A stretch of 32,641 bases of DNA from Bacillota bacterium (lineage in GTDB: Bacteria; Bacillota; Sulfobacillia; Sulfobacillales; Sulfobacillaceae). The stretch lies in NCBI GenBank assembly GCA_021806205.1, contig JAJZXX010000167.1:1-32641 (forward strand). The letters run 5' to 3'. A program made the translations under genes and the position numbers. Position 1 is the stretch's first letter. Every line of letters starts with the position of its first letter. This document shows positions 8,376 to 16,796 of this stretch, piece after piece. Under the pieces are notes generated by a model. The model was not told where the DNA came from. It did not search any database and was given only the letters and a program-made list of their open reading frames with translations.

Positions 8376-9206
8376 ATGACGAGCCTAGAAGATACGACCA
8401 CCTTACATAACGGTGTCAAGATGCCTTGGCTAGGATTTGGTGTTTGGCAGATCACTAACGGCGGTGAAGTCACGCAGGCAATAACGACCGCCCTTAATAC
8501 AGGTTATCGCAGCATCGATACCGCGGCAGCATACGGTAACGAGGATGGCATAGGGAAGGCATTGCAGAATGTCGGTATACCCCGGCGCCATCTATTTATC
8601 ACCACGAAGGTGTGGAACGCTGATCAAGGCTACGAATCCACGCTCACCGCCTTTAATACAAGTCTCAAGAAGCTTCAACTGCAATATCTGGACCTATATC
8701 TGATTCACTGGCCGGTGGATGGCTATTTGGATACTTGGCGAGCACTTGAAACGCTATACCGGGAGGGTCGGGTGCGGGCGATTGGCGTGGCCAACTTTCA
8801 GCCTGAACACTTAACCAATGTCATGCAGCATGGCCACATCAAGCCCATGGTCAACCAAATCGAATTCCATCCGTATTTTACGCAAGAACGGCTGGTTGAG
8901 TTCTGTCGCGAAAACAATATCCAGGTCGAAGCCTGGAGCCCCCTATTTCGAGGTGGTGACTTATTAACCAATCCGGTCGTCCAGGACATTGCCGCGCAAC
9001 ATCAAAAGTCGCCGGCTCAAGTCATACTGAGATGGGACCTCGAGCAGAAAGTGGTGACCATTCCCAAATCGGTTCATCCAGAACGCATTGAAGAAAACGC
9101 CAATATCTTTGGCTTTCATTTAACGGAAGAAGACATCACGCGACTAACGGCGCTCAACAAGGGGGAGAAAGTCTTCGAGTATGACCCCTACCACGTAACA
9201 TTCTAG
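8376..9206 (+). CDS. Aldo/keto reductase (2,5-diketogluconate reductase-like)
   Basis: A cytoplasmic NADPH-dependent carbonyl reductase with a TIM-barrel fold. The catalytic tetrad is visible: Asp48 and Tyr53 in YRSIDTAAAYGNE, Lys78 in ITTKVWN and His111 in LIHWPVDG. The phosphate-binding IPKSVHPERIEENANIF segment near the C-terminus is the usual NADPH site. At 276 residues it matches the family length. AAGGAG lies about ten bases before the ATG. Aldehyde or ketone detoxification is a likely role, but the substrate cannot be read from the sequence. It is monocistronic and converges with the Mrr-like gene. Confidence 0.92.
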   Translation: MTSLEDTTTLHNGVKMPWLGFGVWQITNGGEVTQAITTALNTGYRSIDTAAAYGNEDGIGKALQNVGIPRRHLFITTKVWNADQGYESTLTAFNTSLKKLQLQYLDLYLIHWPVDGYLDTWRALETLYREGRVRAIGVANFQPEHLTNVMQHGHIKPMVNQIEFHPYFTQERLVEFCRENNIQVEAWSPLFRGGDLLTNPVVQDIAAQHQKSPAQVILRWDLEQKVVTIPKSVHPERIEENANIFGFHLTEEDITRLTALNKGEKVFEYDPYHVTF

Positions 9207-9316
9207 TGTTTTTACCCGAAGTCGTTCCAACCCATCAACAGGCAAGCTATGGCAGGAACCCTGGTCGGGAAACGCGAATAGTGCCTGAGGGTTGCGTTCA
9301 TCTCTCCTAAAAGATG

Positions 9317-10351
9317 TCACGACGAGACTATCCCCAGCGCCTGCATGACATAAGACAAGGCGCTGGTTAACGATGCGCCCATCGACTCATCCACACCCCC
9401 GGAAAACGCATCAATAGCGACCCAACGGTCATTGCCATTTTTTCGAAACAGTCCCAAGTAAAACGGATAATGAACCACCAGCACTTTCTCCGTGGACAAA
9501 TTCTCCAAGTTCAGCGGCAAGCCCAAATTATTGAGTTTTTCATGGTGGCGTTCCAATGCTTGATTAGTTTTAACGTCATGGGATTTCTTGACCGTCGTAA
9601 TTAAAGCGTTGATTAAGGTCTTTGGCTTAGTCAAAGCCAAAATCACGTGGGCTTCTTCCCGCGTCGTGTAGGCTGGCTCCTCTTCGTATGTCACGATGTG
9701 CCGATCATCGATGGCGCTGTATAATCCCCAAGCTGGCGTCATTTTTATCGTGGGCTTTCTGAGAAATTCTTTGACCATCGAGGCATAGTGCAACTCGATG
9801 AGATGACAGGGGATCCAAGCGAGACCTGTCCATATTTGCTCCTCACGGCCCATGCCAAGAAAACCCCGAGACTGGCGATCTAGGGTTAACGCCAGATCTT
9901 GATCGGAAACCGAAGCACCCTCCAACGCTAAAATCGAATATTGATTCGATGTGGCCGCGTTCAGTTCCGCCAACGCCACCGACCCCAGCCTCTGACTCAG
10001 CTCGTCGGGTCCCCATAGTTCAATGCGTTCTTGGTTCGCCGACTTTTCTGCCCCGCTGCGCCATCCCTGCAACGATACAATGATCCCCTTATTGAACCCG
10101 AGGTCAGCGAGCACCATCGAGAGCTTGGACACCACATCCTTTTCAATGGGACTGGCCCAAGCCTTGCATTCAACCGCCACACTAAATTCCGTGACGCCAT
10201 CGGACTTCAAAGCCAACACGTCGATCTCGTGGACGGCACCTGACTTGCCTTCCCGTTTAACATTGGCCTCTACTTGATACCCATTGAGGCGAAAATAGGC
10301 TGCCACTTGTTGCTCCAGCCGAGCACCCTTATCGACCCATGAATCGTTCAA
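9317..10351 (-). CDS. Mrr-like PD-(D/E)XK endonuclease-domain protein
   Basis: The N-terminal 130 residues look like a restriction-endonuclease-like (Mrr_cat) domain: a helix with Glu13, FRLNGYQVEAN, then HEIDVLAL with Asp44 and VECKAW with Glu61 and Lys63, the D-(E)xK active site. This part probably binds a metal ion and cuts nucleic acid. The remaining about 210 residues (from SVALAEL on) match nothing I know and are mixed alpha/beta without membrane segments. Methyl-directed Mrr enzymes usually carry a winged-helix N-terminal domain, which is absent here. No methyltransferase is adjacent. It could be a solitary restriction enzyme, a type IV-like enzyme or a DNA repair nuclease. The gene is monocistronic. 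Confidence 0.7.
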   Translation of the reverse strand: MNDSWVDKGARLEQQVAAYFRLNGYQVEANVKREGKSGAVHEIDVLALKSDGVTEFSVAVECKAWASPIEKDVVSKLSMVLADLGFNKGIIVSLQGWRSGAEKSANQERIELWGPDELSQRLGSVALAELNAATSNQYSILALEGASVSDQDLALTLDRQSRGFLGMGREEQIWTGLAWIPCHLIELHYASMVKEFLRKPTIKMTPAWGLYSAIDDRHIVTYEEEPAYTTREEAHVILALTKPKTLINALITTVKKSHDVKTNQALERHHEKLNNLGLPLNLENLSTEKVLVVHYPFYLGLFRKNGNDRWVAIDAFSGGVDESMGASLTSALSYVMQALGIVSS

Positions 10352-10957
10352 TGACCCTCTCCCCCTGGCTCTAACCTAACGGCACTCTCATCGTACCACG
10401 TTGATCAGAGCTTCATGCAATCCTTAGGATCACCATAACGCGAGCCCATGGCTTGTGATACAGTCGCGTAACATTCTCTTATATACAGAAAGATTTAGCT
10501 TCACGGCAAGGCCGTGAAAAGGGCTTTGGTACATAAGTCTACACCTTCAGGATGTGATGCCGCATGATGTGCGGGCGGCGTGGAACCTCAAATCGAATGA
10601 CATCGCGTTAAAACTTGTCGGCGGGAGTGACCGAAGTATTCGGGTTAAAGAGTTTCCCCCGCAAAACATGACAAGATTTCCTGAAGTCCGACCGGATGGG
10701 GAAATCCATGCACGGTGTTGCACTCGCTTTGGGGTCGGGCTCGAAGGTCAATAATGCCCGTTTGCCAGCCTCACTGTTTATCCAACCCGGCCGCTAGGCC
10801 ATCACCCACTGCTCACAATGGGTTAGGGTCCCTCGGCGGCAGCAAAGAAGGTCGTCCTATCAGCAGGATGGCCTTCTTTGTCGTGCGCCCTCATCAAGCC
10901 TTATTACCGTACTATCTTAGGTTACCGAGTTCGATTTAGTGCTAAAGCGCCTCCCGG
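10352..10957. other. 606-base stretch with a hairpin, a possible transposase tail and a terminator
   Basis: At 10500-10518 TTCACGGC and GCCGTGAA form a perfect 8-bp hairpin with a 3-base loop. A plus-strand frame at 10554-10754 includes PHDVRAAWNL, faintly like the HDRDVNAA-N motif near the end of TnpB proteins, but the rest does not match; I call it at most a relic. The terminator hairpin at 10844-10879 is listed separately. No intact gene is visible. Confidence 0.4.
10844..10879. terminator. Long terminator-like hairpin
   Basis: A 15-bp stem (AAAGAAGG... pairing with ...CCTTCTTT) with two G-U pairs in the plus-strand RNA and a 6-base loop. A and T runs at the ends of the stem give it terminator character on both strands. 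It lies about 80 bases downstream of the minus-strand TDT exporter and probably ends that transcript. Confidence 0.6.
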
Positions 10958-12061
10958 CTAAATTGCCATTTCGCTGTCCTCTTCGTCATGGGATTCCATC
11001 TCCGCTGGACGGGGGTACGTAAGTTGTCCCAGATGCCCCAGTGTACGCCCTGCCACCAGTATCCAAAAGAGAGCCAGCATCACAAAGAACGTCACTGCAG
11101 CCCACCCGAAAATACTGGTGCCTAACGCTCGGTCCAGCAAGTCCGTACCGGCTCCGAACACACCTAGTGGAAAGGTGAGTCCCCACCAGCCCAGATTAAA
11201 CGGGAGTGATCGCTTGAGTGCGTAATAGACTGTCATCAGTAGGCTTTGAACCAGCCACCAGACGCCTAGCCCCCACAAGATCAGGGCTGCCAACACCGCC
11301 GCGCCGGAAATGCTGCTGGCCAAAGAGGGCACCACTATGCGACTGTCCTGAGCGACCATCATGAGCCCCATAACGCCGGTACCCAAGGTTCCCAGAGTAA
11401 TCCACGTGGAAATGGCCATTTCTTTCGGCGGCAACTTGTGCAATGTCAACCGCAGAAAGAGTGTTCCCAGCAACAGGAATGCCATCGGTACGCTGAACGC
11501 CCACAGTACGATCGTCCCCACAAACAGGTCCTGTTGCAGAGCAATGTTGCTGATATGGGGCAGCATGACCCCGCTGGATGCTGCCACCACTTCTGCAGGA
11601 ACAATCGGCATGAGCCACACCGCCGTCATGCGCGACAAAGCGTGATCATGCTTAATGAACATCAAAAAAGGAATAATAAACACCGAAGCCAGCGCCACTA
11701 CGGCGTTTGCCACCCAGAGCCAGGATCCGACATGATCGGCAGTGGTTGCTCCCATCAGCCGTGGACCCATGTCGAAAAATCCGTTGACCACGGTCGTCAT
11801 CGCCATGGGAACAGCACCGAAAAACATCGACTGGACCGGATCCGTAAACAGTCGACGTACACCTTTTGCATCAATGAGAGCGCGAAGGCCCATAAGTATC
11901 AACAAACCTGCCACCAGTGCCATATTGAGGATCCAAAGTGCGGTCGCGCCCATTTTAAGCCAAGAAGTGGCCCCAGGAAGCAAAAAGGCATCCAGGGCCA
12001 AGATTCCGGTGCCCATGCCCGCGGTGAACCAATTGGGTGTGAATCCCTTGACGAGTCGCAT
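10958..12061 (-). CDS. TDT-family (TehA/Mae1/Ssu1/SLAC1-like) membrane exporter
   Basis: A 367-residue integral membrane protein with about ten hydrophobic helices, the layout of the tellurite-resistance/dicarboxylate transporter family. Family-like segments include NWFTAGMGTGILALD near the start, MFFGAVPMAMTTVVNG and GWWGLTFPLGVFGAGT. Known members move C4-dicarboxylates, sulfite, or anions; which applies here is not shown. The short C-terminal tail is very acidic. The start is set at ATG 12061, preceded by GGGAGG; an upstream frame to 12220 overlaps the regulator gene. It is divergent from a LysR regulator 118 bases away, which is likely to control it. Confidence 0.85.
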   Translation of the reverse strand: MRLVKGFTPNWFTAGMGTGILALDAFLLPGATSWLKMGATALWILNMALVAGLLILMGLRALIDAKGVRRLFTDPVQSMFFGAVPMAMTTVVNGFFDMGPRLMGATTADHVGSWLWVANAVVALASVFIIPFLMFIKHDHALSRMTAVWLMPIVPAEVVAASSGVMLPHISNIALQQDLFVGTIVLWAFSVPMAFLLLGTLFLRLTLHKLPPKEMAISTWITLGTLGTGVMGLMMVAQDSRIVVPSLASSISGAAVLAALILWGLGVWWLVQSLLMTVYYALKRSLPFNLGWWGLTFPLGVFGAGTDLLDRALGTSIFGWAAVTFFVMLALFWILVAGRTLGHLGQLTYPRPAEMESHDEEDSEMAI

Positions 12062-12179
12062 TATAGGTCCTCCCTTCCTGTAGTTGTCGCATAAGCAGTA
12101 TGATAAGGAAGCAATGACAGCAGTACGTTTCATAAAGCCGAACGACCGTTTCGAAATCAGACACAGAAGGCAGGCACAC

Positions 12180-13097
12180 GTGGACTCACGTTTACACGTT
12201 TTCTTAGCGGTAGCCCGCACTGGTCAACTCACCAGAGCCAGTCGCCAGTTAAATCTCTCTGCATCGGCAGTGTCCACGCAAATCATGGCCTTAGAGCGCG
12301 ATCTCCGGGCCACCCTATTCATTCGCAGCAGTCGAGGCATGACTTTGACCCCTAGCGGCAAATTGATGTTCACGACCGCTGAGCAGATGGAGGCGGTCTG
12401 GACCCGAACCGCCCGCGAAATTCAGGCCGAAGAGCAGGGCGCGGCTCGACTCAATATCGCCGCCTCCCACACCGCCGCCGAACTCTTTTTGCCCCAGCCA
12501 TTGGGACGGTTTCGCGCCAAGTGGCCGGATACCCGTTTGCATTTAGTCATCACCAACAGCCAGATGGTGGCCGATCGGGTCACCACCGGCCAAGCCGACC
12601 TTGGAATCATTGAAGGAAGCCGCTCTCCGGAGCAGCTGAGCTCTGAGGCTCTGTGGACTGACGAACTGATCCTCGTCGTGTCAACAAGGCATCCCTGGGC
12701 CTCTCAAGGCAGCGTGGACGCATCACACCTACCACAAGCGGACTGGATTTTGCGCGAGGAAGGCTCCGGAACGCGGCGCGTATTTAACGACGCCTTGACC
12801 CACGCAGGCTTCTCAGAGAGCGACTTGTCCGTCATGATGGAACTTGACTCCCTGAGAGCCATCATTGCCATGGTGGCCAACAATGTGGGTGTGAGCGTGA
12901 TGTCCCGGGAAACCGTCGATTCCGAGGAAATTCGTGTGCGGGGAGTGGCGGCGTTAAGTATTCGTGGGCTGAACTTGACAAGACAGCTCAAAGCTATTTT
13001 CCCTATTAGTCACCAAGCACCGCGGACCGGCCATTTGTTGGCTGACTTGCGCGAAGATGTGCTTATCCGCCGCCAGCGGGTGAGACAGGACAGCTAA
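12180..13097 (+). CDS. LysR-type transcriptional regulator
   Basis: A 305-residue regulator with an N-terminal winged helix-turn-helix (FLAVARTGQLTRASRQLN, then SASAVSTQIMALE) and a periplasmic-binding-like effector domain (about 90-295). It probably acts as a tetramer at the divergent intergenic region. The start at GTG 12180 is chosen because it puts the HTH at residues 5-60, as in nearly all LysR proteins, and GAAGG lies nine bases upstream. An ATG at 12114 and one at 12084 are in frame, but would add 22-32 residues of non-family sequence. It lies back to back with the TDT exporter, the usual arrangement of a LysR gene and its target. Confidence 0.88.
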   Translation: MDSRLHVFLAVARTGQLTRASRQLNLSASAVSTQIMALERDLRATLFIRSSRGMTLTPSGKLMFTTAEQMEAVWTRTAREIQAEEQGAARLNIAASHTAAELFLPQPLGRFRAKWPDTRLHLVITNSQMVADRVTTGQADLGIIEGSRSPEQLSSEALWTDELILVVSTRHPWASQGSVDASHLPQADWILREEGSGTRRVFNDALTHAGFSESDLSVMMELDSLRAIIAMVANNVGVSVMSRETVDSEEIRVRGVAALSIRGLNLTRQLKAIFPISHQAPRTGHLLADLREDVLIRRQRVRQDS

Positions 13098-13138
13098 GCC
13101 CCTTTTGACACTGCGTTTCTTTTTACCGAGGGTATTAG

Positions 13139-13160
13139 AAAAAATGGGAACCGAACCCAT
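13139..13160 (-). terminator. Intrinsic terminator-like hairpin (minus strand)
   Basis: On the minus strand ATGGG and CCCAT form a 5-bp stem around TTCGGTT, followed by six T residues. The loop also resembles a tRNA T-loop, but no cloverleaf surrounds it. It could end transcription coming from the TnpB relic. Confidence 0.4.
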
Positions 13161-13340
13161 AATTATTAAGCATAGATTCCCAGACCACTAGTTCCTGGAA
13201 ATCAAATGTGTATGTTGTGCAGAATGCTCTGGGTGAAAACCGTGGCTCTCTTCCTCATCGCACCTTTTAGTGGGCCCCAACCACAGACACAGAGTTCTGA
13301 AGTACGTCCATACTGTCGCCCCTTTCGATTAAGCACCGTC

Positions 13341-13372
13341 GTTGACATCCTCCTCTCCCTAAAGGAAGAGGA
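13341..13372 (-). repeat. IS605-type right end with hairpin; would-be omega-RNA 3' end
   Basis: On the minus strand TCCTCT...AGAGGA (13351-13372) with inner CCT/AGG pairs forms an imperfect hairpin, followed by GGATGTCAAC. This hairpin-plus-TCAA layout is the common right end of IS605/IS1341-type elements. In active TnpB elements the omega RNA ends here and the flanking DNA (minus strand, below about 13341) serves as the guide. Confidence 0.65.
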
Positions 13373-13740
13373 TTCCCAGTATCACTACTGAGCTTGCCTG
13401 CTTCTCTGAGGCTTGCCTTCTCGTTGGCTTTGCAGCTTACGAGCGGGTCTTACGGCCTCTCCACAGGCTCACACTAATAGGTTCTGTGCAGCGTTGATGT
13501 CCCTGTCGTGCGTCTCGCCCCACTCCGGACACGCCCCCGAACGGATCGCGATCGGCCTCTTCGGCGCAATATAGCCGCAGTCGCAACACCGTTTGCTCGT
13601 TGACAATGGATAGACCTTGTCGATCTTGACCCCCGTTCGCCCATGCCAGTCTGCCTGGTATTCGAGGGGGCGCACCATCTCACCCCCACTCACAGCGGCG
13701 ATCGACTGCGCAATTTGAAAGCGCATCGGACGCCACCAGG
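13341..13740 (-). mobile_element. IS200/IS605-type element relic: tnpB 3' part plus right end
   Basis: Only the C-terminal part of a TnpB nuclease remains, reading on the minus strand from about 13740. It keeps EYQADWHGRTGVKIDKVYP, the first zinc knuckle CCDCG, and the RuvC III motif HDRDINAAQNLL. The second zinc knuckle reads CPEWG, so one ligand cysteine is replaced by tryptophan. A TGA stop then follows at 13469-13471, but the same frame carries on with ACGEAVRPARKLQSQREGK, a typical TnpB tail, and into the right end of the element. The RuvC I and II motifs, the N-terminal half and the partner tnpA are gone. The element is thus dead: truncated at its 5' side, with a premature stop and a lost zinc ligand. 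Confidence 0.85.
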
Positions 13741-14311
13741 CACGCTGGTCGGTTGTTTGTGCGCCCCACCACCAGCCCCGGATTCCCTGAAGCCAAAGGG
13801 GTCGGCAGGATCGAGTGAGTCGGTTGGATCATCACCTCGTGTTTCGTGGAAGCCATAAGATCCTGGGATTGATGCGGGGCGGCTAAACGGGTGACCACCA
13901 CGACCGGCAGATTCCAGGTTGATCCCAAGGGCATAGCCGCAATTTTGGTTAACCAGACAGTCTTCGGTATCTTTGGCCAGCGCCGAACCAAAACGGGATA
14001 AGGTGCCCCGACGATGCCGTCCGAGAGACCTCCCGGGGTGTCAACGCTCGCAAAACTTGAAGCGGTGTCGCCGCTTTGACTGTGGCATGAGCCATAGCCG
14101 CCGCAGTACTTACACACCCAGACCGCACCCCGCCAGTGTCATCCAGGACAACCCGACCACCAATAGCTCACGTTCCACCTCACGCGCTGTCCTCTTTGAG
14201 CCTGCAAGATGGTAACGTCGCCGAAAACAATAGGTCATCGCGTCAATTTGGCCTCCAGCGGAAACATCAAGGTAAACTGCGCTTTCAGTAAGAATTACTC
14301 CGCTCCGTCTC
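13741..14311. other. Stretch without a recognised gene
   Basis: A minus-strand open frame (14117-13680, 145 codons, GTG start) covers most of it, with a hydrophobic middle part (WNLPVVVVTRLA). It runs into the TnpB relic in another frame and has no motif I recognise; a transposase remnant or chance frame are both possible. No RNA or promoter is visible. Confidence 0.3.
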
Positions 14312-14341
14312 TTGACATAGTTTATCCCGCTAAGTTATTAT
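14312..14341 (+). promoter_or_regulatory. Promoter of the marR-ABC exporter operon, possibly leaderless
   Basis: TTGACA (14312-14317) is perfect and TATTAT (14336-14341) matches 5 of 6, with an 18-base spacer. The expected transcript start is at about 14348, so the ATG at 14349 would be at the very 5' end of the message. The A/T-rich partial dyad around TATTATAAATA could be where MarR binds. Confidence 0.7.
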
Positions 14342-14348
14342 AAATAGT

Positions 14349-14855
14349 ATGGACGAAATATTAGGGTATCCTACAGAAAATGACAAGTCACGGAATTTAA
14401 GTATGGACGAAGCCCTTGACCAGCTCCTCAAGATTCAGGACAACATGATGGCGTGGTTTCTCGAACGACGCGGTGCGAGGAATCCGAAGGAACCAACCCG
14501 CATGCAGACATTTGTGCTGCGTACCGTCGCGTGCCGCCAACCCATGACCGTAAGCCAACTGGCCGATATTCTTCGGGTCACGTCGCCGACGGCCAGCCAA
14601 ATTGTTACAACTTTATTGGACCATGGGTGGCTTACCATGACACTATCCTCCGTAGATCGCCGGCGTCATGAAATTTCTCTCACGACTGCTGGTGACATTG
14701 CGTTAAAAGAACGAACCCAAAAACGTCTTGTTCGTGTGGCTAAAGTGCTCGAACGTTTAAAACCGGAGGAGCGCGGCGAACTCATCGCCCTACTGCAACA
14801 CATTATCGCCGTATGGCAGTCCCTTGAAGGAGAGGGAGGTACAGCGGATGACTAA
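14349..14855 (+). CDS. MarR-family transcriptional regulator
   Basis: A 168-residue winged-helix repressor, probably a dimer that responds to a small toxic compound and controls the ABC exporter behind it. The DNA-binding part is clear: PMTVSQLADILRVTSPTASQ for the HTH and SVDRRRHEISLTTAGD for the wing with the family's DRR signature. The first ATG (14349) has no ribosome site and lies at the likely transcript start. A second ATG at 14403 sits in the same 12-base sequence AGTATGGACGAA, which occurs at both 14346 and 14400; it would give a 150-residue protein, nearer the family norm. Stop overlaps the next gene by 8 bases, so the three genes form an operon. Confidence 0.9.
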   Translation: MDEILGYPTENDKSRNLSMDEALDQLLKIQDNMMAWFLERRGARNPKEPTRMQTFVLRTVACRQPMTVSQLADILRVTSPTASQIVTTLLDHGWLTMTLSSVDRRRHEISLTTAGDIALKERTQKRLVRVAKVLERLKPEERGELIALLQHIIAVWQSLEGEGGTADD

Positions 14856-15600
14856 TGAAATGCCCACCATGCCGCAAATTCAGTTGAGCAACCTCTCCCG
14901 CCGCTATGGTGAGGGTGAATCCACCGTACACGCCTTGCGAAATGTCACCTTAAACATTAAGGCGGGTGAAATGGTCGCATTAATGGGACCATCCGGAAGT
15001 GGCAAGTCAAGTCTGATGAACATTCTGGGATTGTTTGACCGACCCACGGGCGGCGGTTTCACCCTGGCAGGTGAGGACATGACCCGGCTGACCCCACGAC
15101 AGCAAGCAAGCTTTCGCGGCCGACGCATTGCCTTTGTATTCCAAGGGATCCATCTCTTGCCCCGTCTCACCGCACTTCATAACGTCGAACTCCCCATGGC
15201 GTATGCCCGGATCACAAGTTCCCAGCGAAGACGAGCAGCCGTTGACGCCTTGGAGCAGTTAGATGTGATCTCTCTCAGGGACCGCTATCCCAGCCAGATG
15301 TCTGGGGGACAAGCTCAAAGGGTCGCCATTGCTCGTGCCATTGCACCAGGCCCTGACCTCTTGTTGGCTGATGAACCCACCGGCGCGTTAGACCGAAAAT
15401 CTGGTGCCTTGGTACTCGGGGCATTCCAGGCTTTGCATCAACAAACGGGCGTAACCATCGTCTTAGTGACGCATGACCCCTATGTCGCTCAACATGCCGA
15501 ACGCATTGTTTACCTCGAAGATGGACAACTGGTCAACGACGAAGCGGTTACCGATCGCGTGCTTGTCGATTCGTCTACTAGCCTAGGAGGTTCCTCATGA
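14848..15600 (+). CDS. MacB/LolD-type ABC transporter ATP-binding protein
   Basis: A 250-residue cytoplasmic ATPase that drives the permease encoded next. Walker A is GPSGSGKS (about 47-54), the Q-loop FVFQG, the signature MSGGQAQR (about 151), Walker B LLLADEPTGALD, and the H-loop VTHDPYVA. The LxGxFDRPTxG segment after Walker A is typical of the MacB/LolD/YknY group, which handles peptide antibiotics, lipoproteins or macrolides mechanically. ATG 14848 is chosen because GGAGAGGGAGG lies just upstream; an ATG at 14824 is further into marR. The gene ends in ATGA shared with the permease start. Confidence 0.93.
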   Translation: MTNEMPTMPQIQLSNLSRRYGEGESTVHALRNVTLNIKAGEMVALMGPSGSGKSSLMNILGLFDRPTGGGFTLAGEDMTRLTPRQQASFRGRRIAFVFQGIHLLPRLTALHNVELPMAYARITSSQRRRAAVDALEQLDVISLRDRYPSQMSGGQAQRVAIARAIAPGPDLLLADEPTGALDRKSGALVLGAFQALHQQTGVTIVLVTHDPYVAQHAERIVYLEDGQLVNDEAVTDRVLVDSSTSLGGSS

Positions 15601-16796
15601 ACACATTGGCCATTGCCTGGGATTCGATTTGGCACCATCGCTCACGCAGTATTCTGACCGCACTCGGCGTCATTATTGGTGTGTTTGCGGTCGTCACTCT
15701 CACGTCACTTGGCGGCGGGGTTAAAACCTTCGTCAATCAAAAGTTTGCTGGCATCGGCGCCAATTTGATTACCGTCTCACCCGGCTTGCCACACAACCAC
15801 CTAAACGGCAGTTCTCACCATTTTGGACCCGGTGGGGCTAAAGCCTTTACCAGTATCCCTAGCACACTTACGGTGGCGGACGTCAAGGCCCTAAACCACA
15901 GCCATCACCGGGATTTGGTGTCGGCGACCGGAATCGTCACGGTCCCGGACCTCATTACCTACCACCGGAAAAGTCCCTCAGCCAGTATCATGGGCGTCTC
16001 CTCCTCCTATTACAGCATGCAGCATCTTATAGCGGCTCAAGGGAGCGTAGCCCGTTCTGGCATTGTACTTGGACACAGCCTGGCGCACAGCTTATTTGGC
16101 AAGGGCCATGCTCTGGGACGCGTCATTAGTGTGGGCTCTAAAACATTTTCCGTATCTGGTGTCTTGGCGTCGGCCCTAGGAGCCCCTGGGTTCCATCCCA
16201 ACAACACCGCCTACTTACCCTTAAACACGGCCCTATCGCTTTCCGGGCAACGGTACGTCTCTGAAATCATTCTGGCCGCCTCATCGCCGCAGAGCGTGGC
16301 CCATGCCGTCACCACCGCTAATCACATTCTGGCTTCCCACCATCCCAGTCACAACTATCGCATCATCACATCCCAAGAAATCTTGAAAACCGTTACCAAC
16401 ACGACCTCTGTGATTACCGACTTTTTAGCAGGAATCGCCGGAATCTCGCTGCTCGTGGGAGGGATCGGCATCATGAATATTATGCTGGTAACCGTAAGTG
16501 AGCGGTTCCGCGAAATCGGCATCCGAAAGGCATTGGGAGCCCGTAATGCCGATATCCTCGTGCAGTTTCTCACTGAATCGGTGTTATTGGCGGTCATCGG
16601 CGGCCTAGTGGGAACCATGTTCTCGGGAGTAGCCACGCACTTTGTAGCAAAGGCAGTCGGCATTCCAGCCGGCCTCACGGTCAGTGCGGTTGTGACAGCC
16701 GTGCTGTTCTCCATCGCCGTCGGTGCCGTATTCGGGGTGCTGCCCGCCATGCGAGCCGCACGACTCATGCCAGCCGAGGCCCTCAGAACCGAATAA
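15597..16796 (+). CDS. MacB/FtsX-type ABC permease with His-rich outer domain
   Basis: A 399-residue permease with the MacB plan: one N-terminal helix (ILTALGVIIGVFAVVTLTSLG), a large extracytoplasmic domain (about 45-270), then three C-terminal helices (IAGISLLVGGIGIMNIMLVT; SVLLAVIGGLVGTMFSGVA; VVTAVLFSIAVGAVFGVLPA). The signature REIGIRKALGAR after TM2 is present. The outer domain is unusually rich in histidine (HNHLNGSSHHFGPGG; NHSHHRD; SHHPSHN). No MacA-like adaptor or outer membrane partner is encoded, as expected in a Gram-positive cell. It should export or extract an amphipathic toxin under MarR control. Start and the 4-base ATGA overlap imply tight coupling with the ATPase. Confidence 0.92.
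   Translation: MNTLAIAWDSIWHHRSRSILTALGVIIGVFAVVTLTSLGGGVKTFVNQKFAGIGANLITVSPGLPHNHLNGSSHHFGPGGAKAFTSIPSTLTVADVKALNHSHHRDLVSATGIVTVPDLITYHRKSPSASIMGVSSSYYSMQHLIAAQGSVARSGIVLGHSLAHSLFGKGHALGRVISVGSKTFSVSGVLASALGAPGFHPNNTAYLPLNTALSLSGQRYVSEIILAASSPQSVAHAVTTANHILASHHPSHNYRIITSQEILKTVTNTTSVITDFLAGIAGISLLVGGIGIMNIMLVTVSERFREIGIRKALGARNADILVQFLTESVLLAVIGGLVGTMFSGVATHFVAKAVGIPAGLTVSAVVTAVLFSIAVGAVFGVLPAMRAARLMPAEALRTE

Noticed and set aside
11438-12094. 218-codon plus-strand open frame
   Set aside because: It is the shadow of the TDT exporter; its composition (Gln/His/Arg-rich) is what one expects from an antisense frame.
13139-13200. tRNA-like T-arm (TTCGGTT loop)
   Set aside because: No acceptor, D or anticodon arm could be built around it; a simple terminator explains it better.
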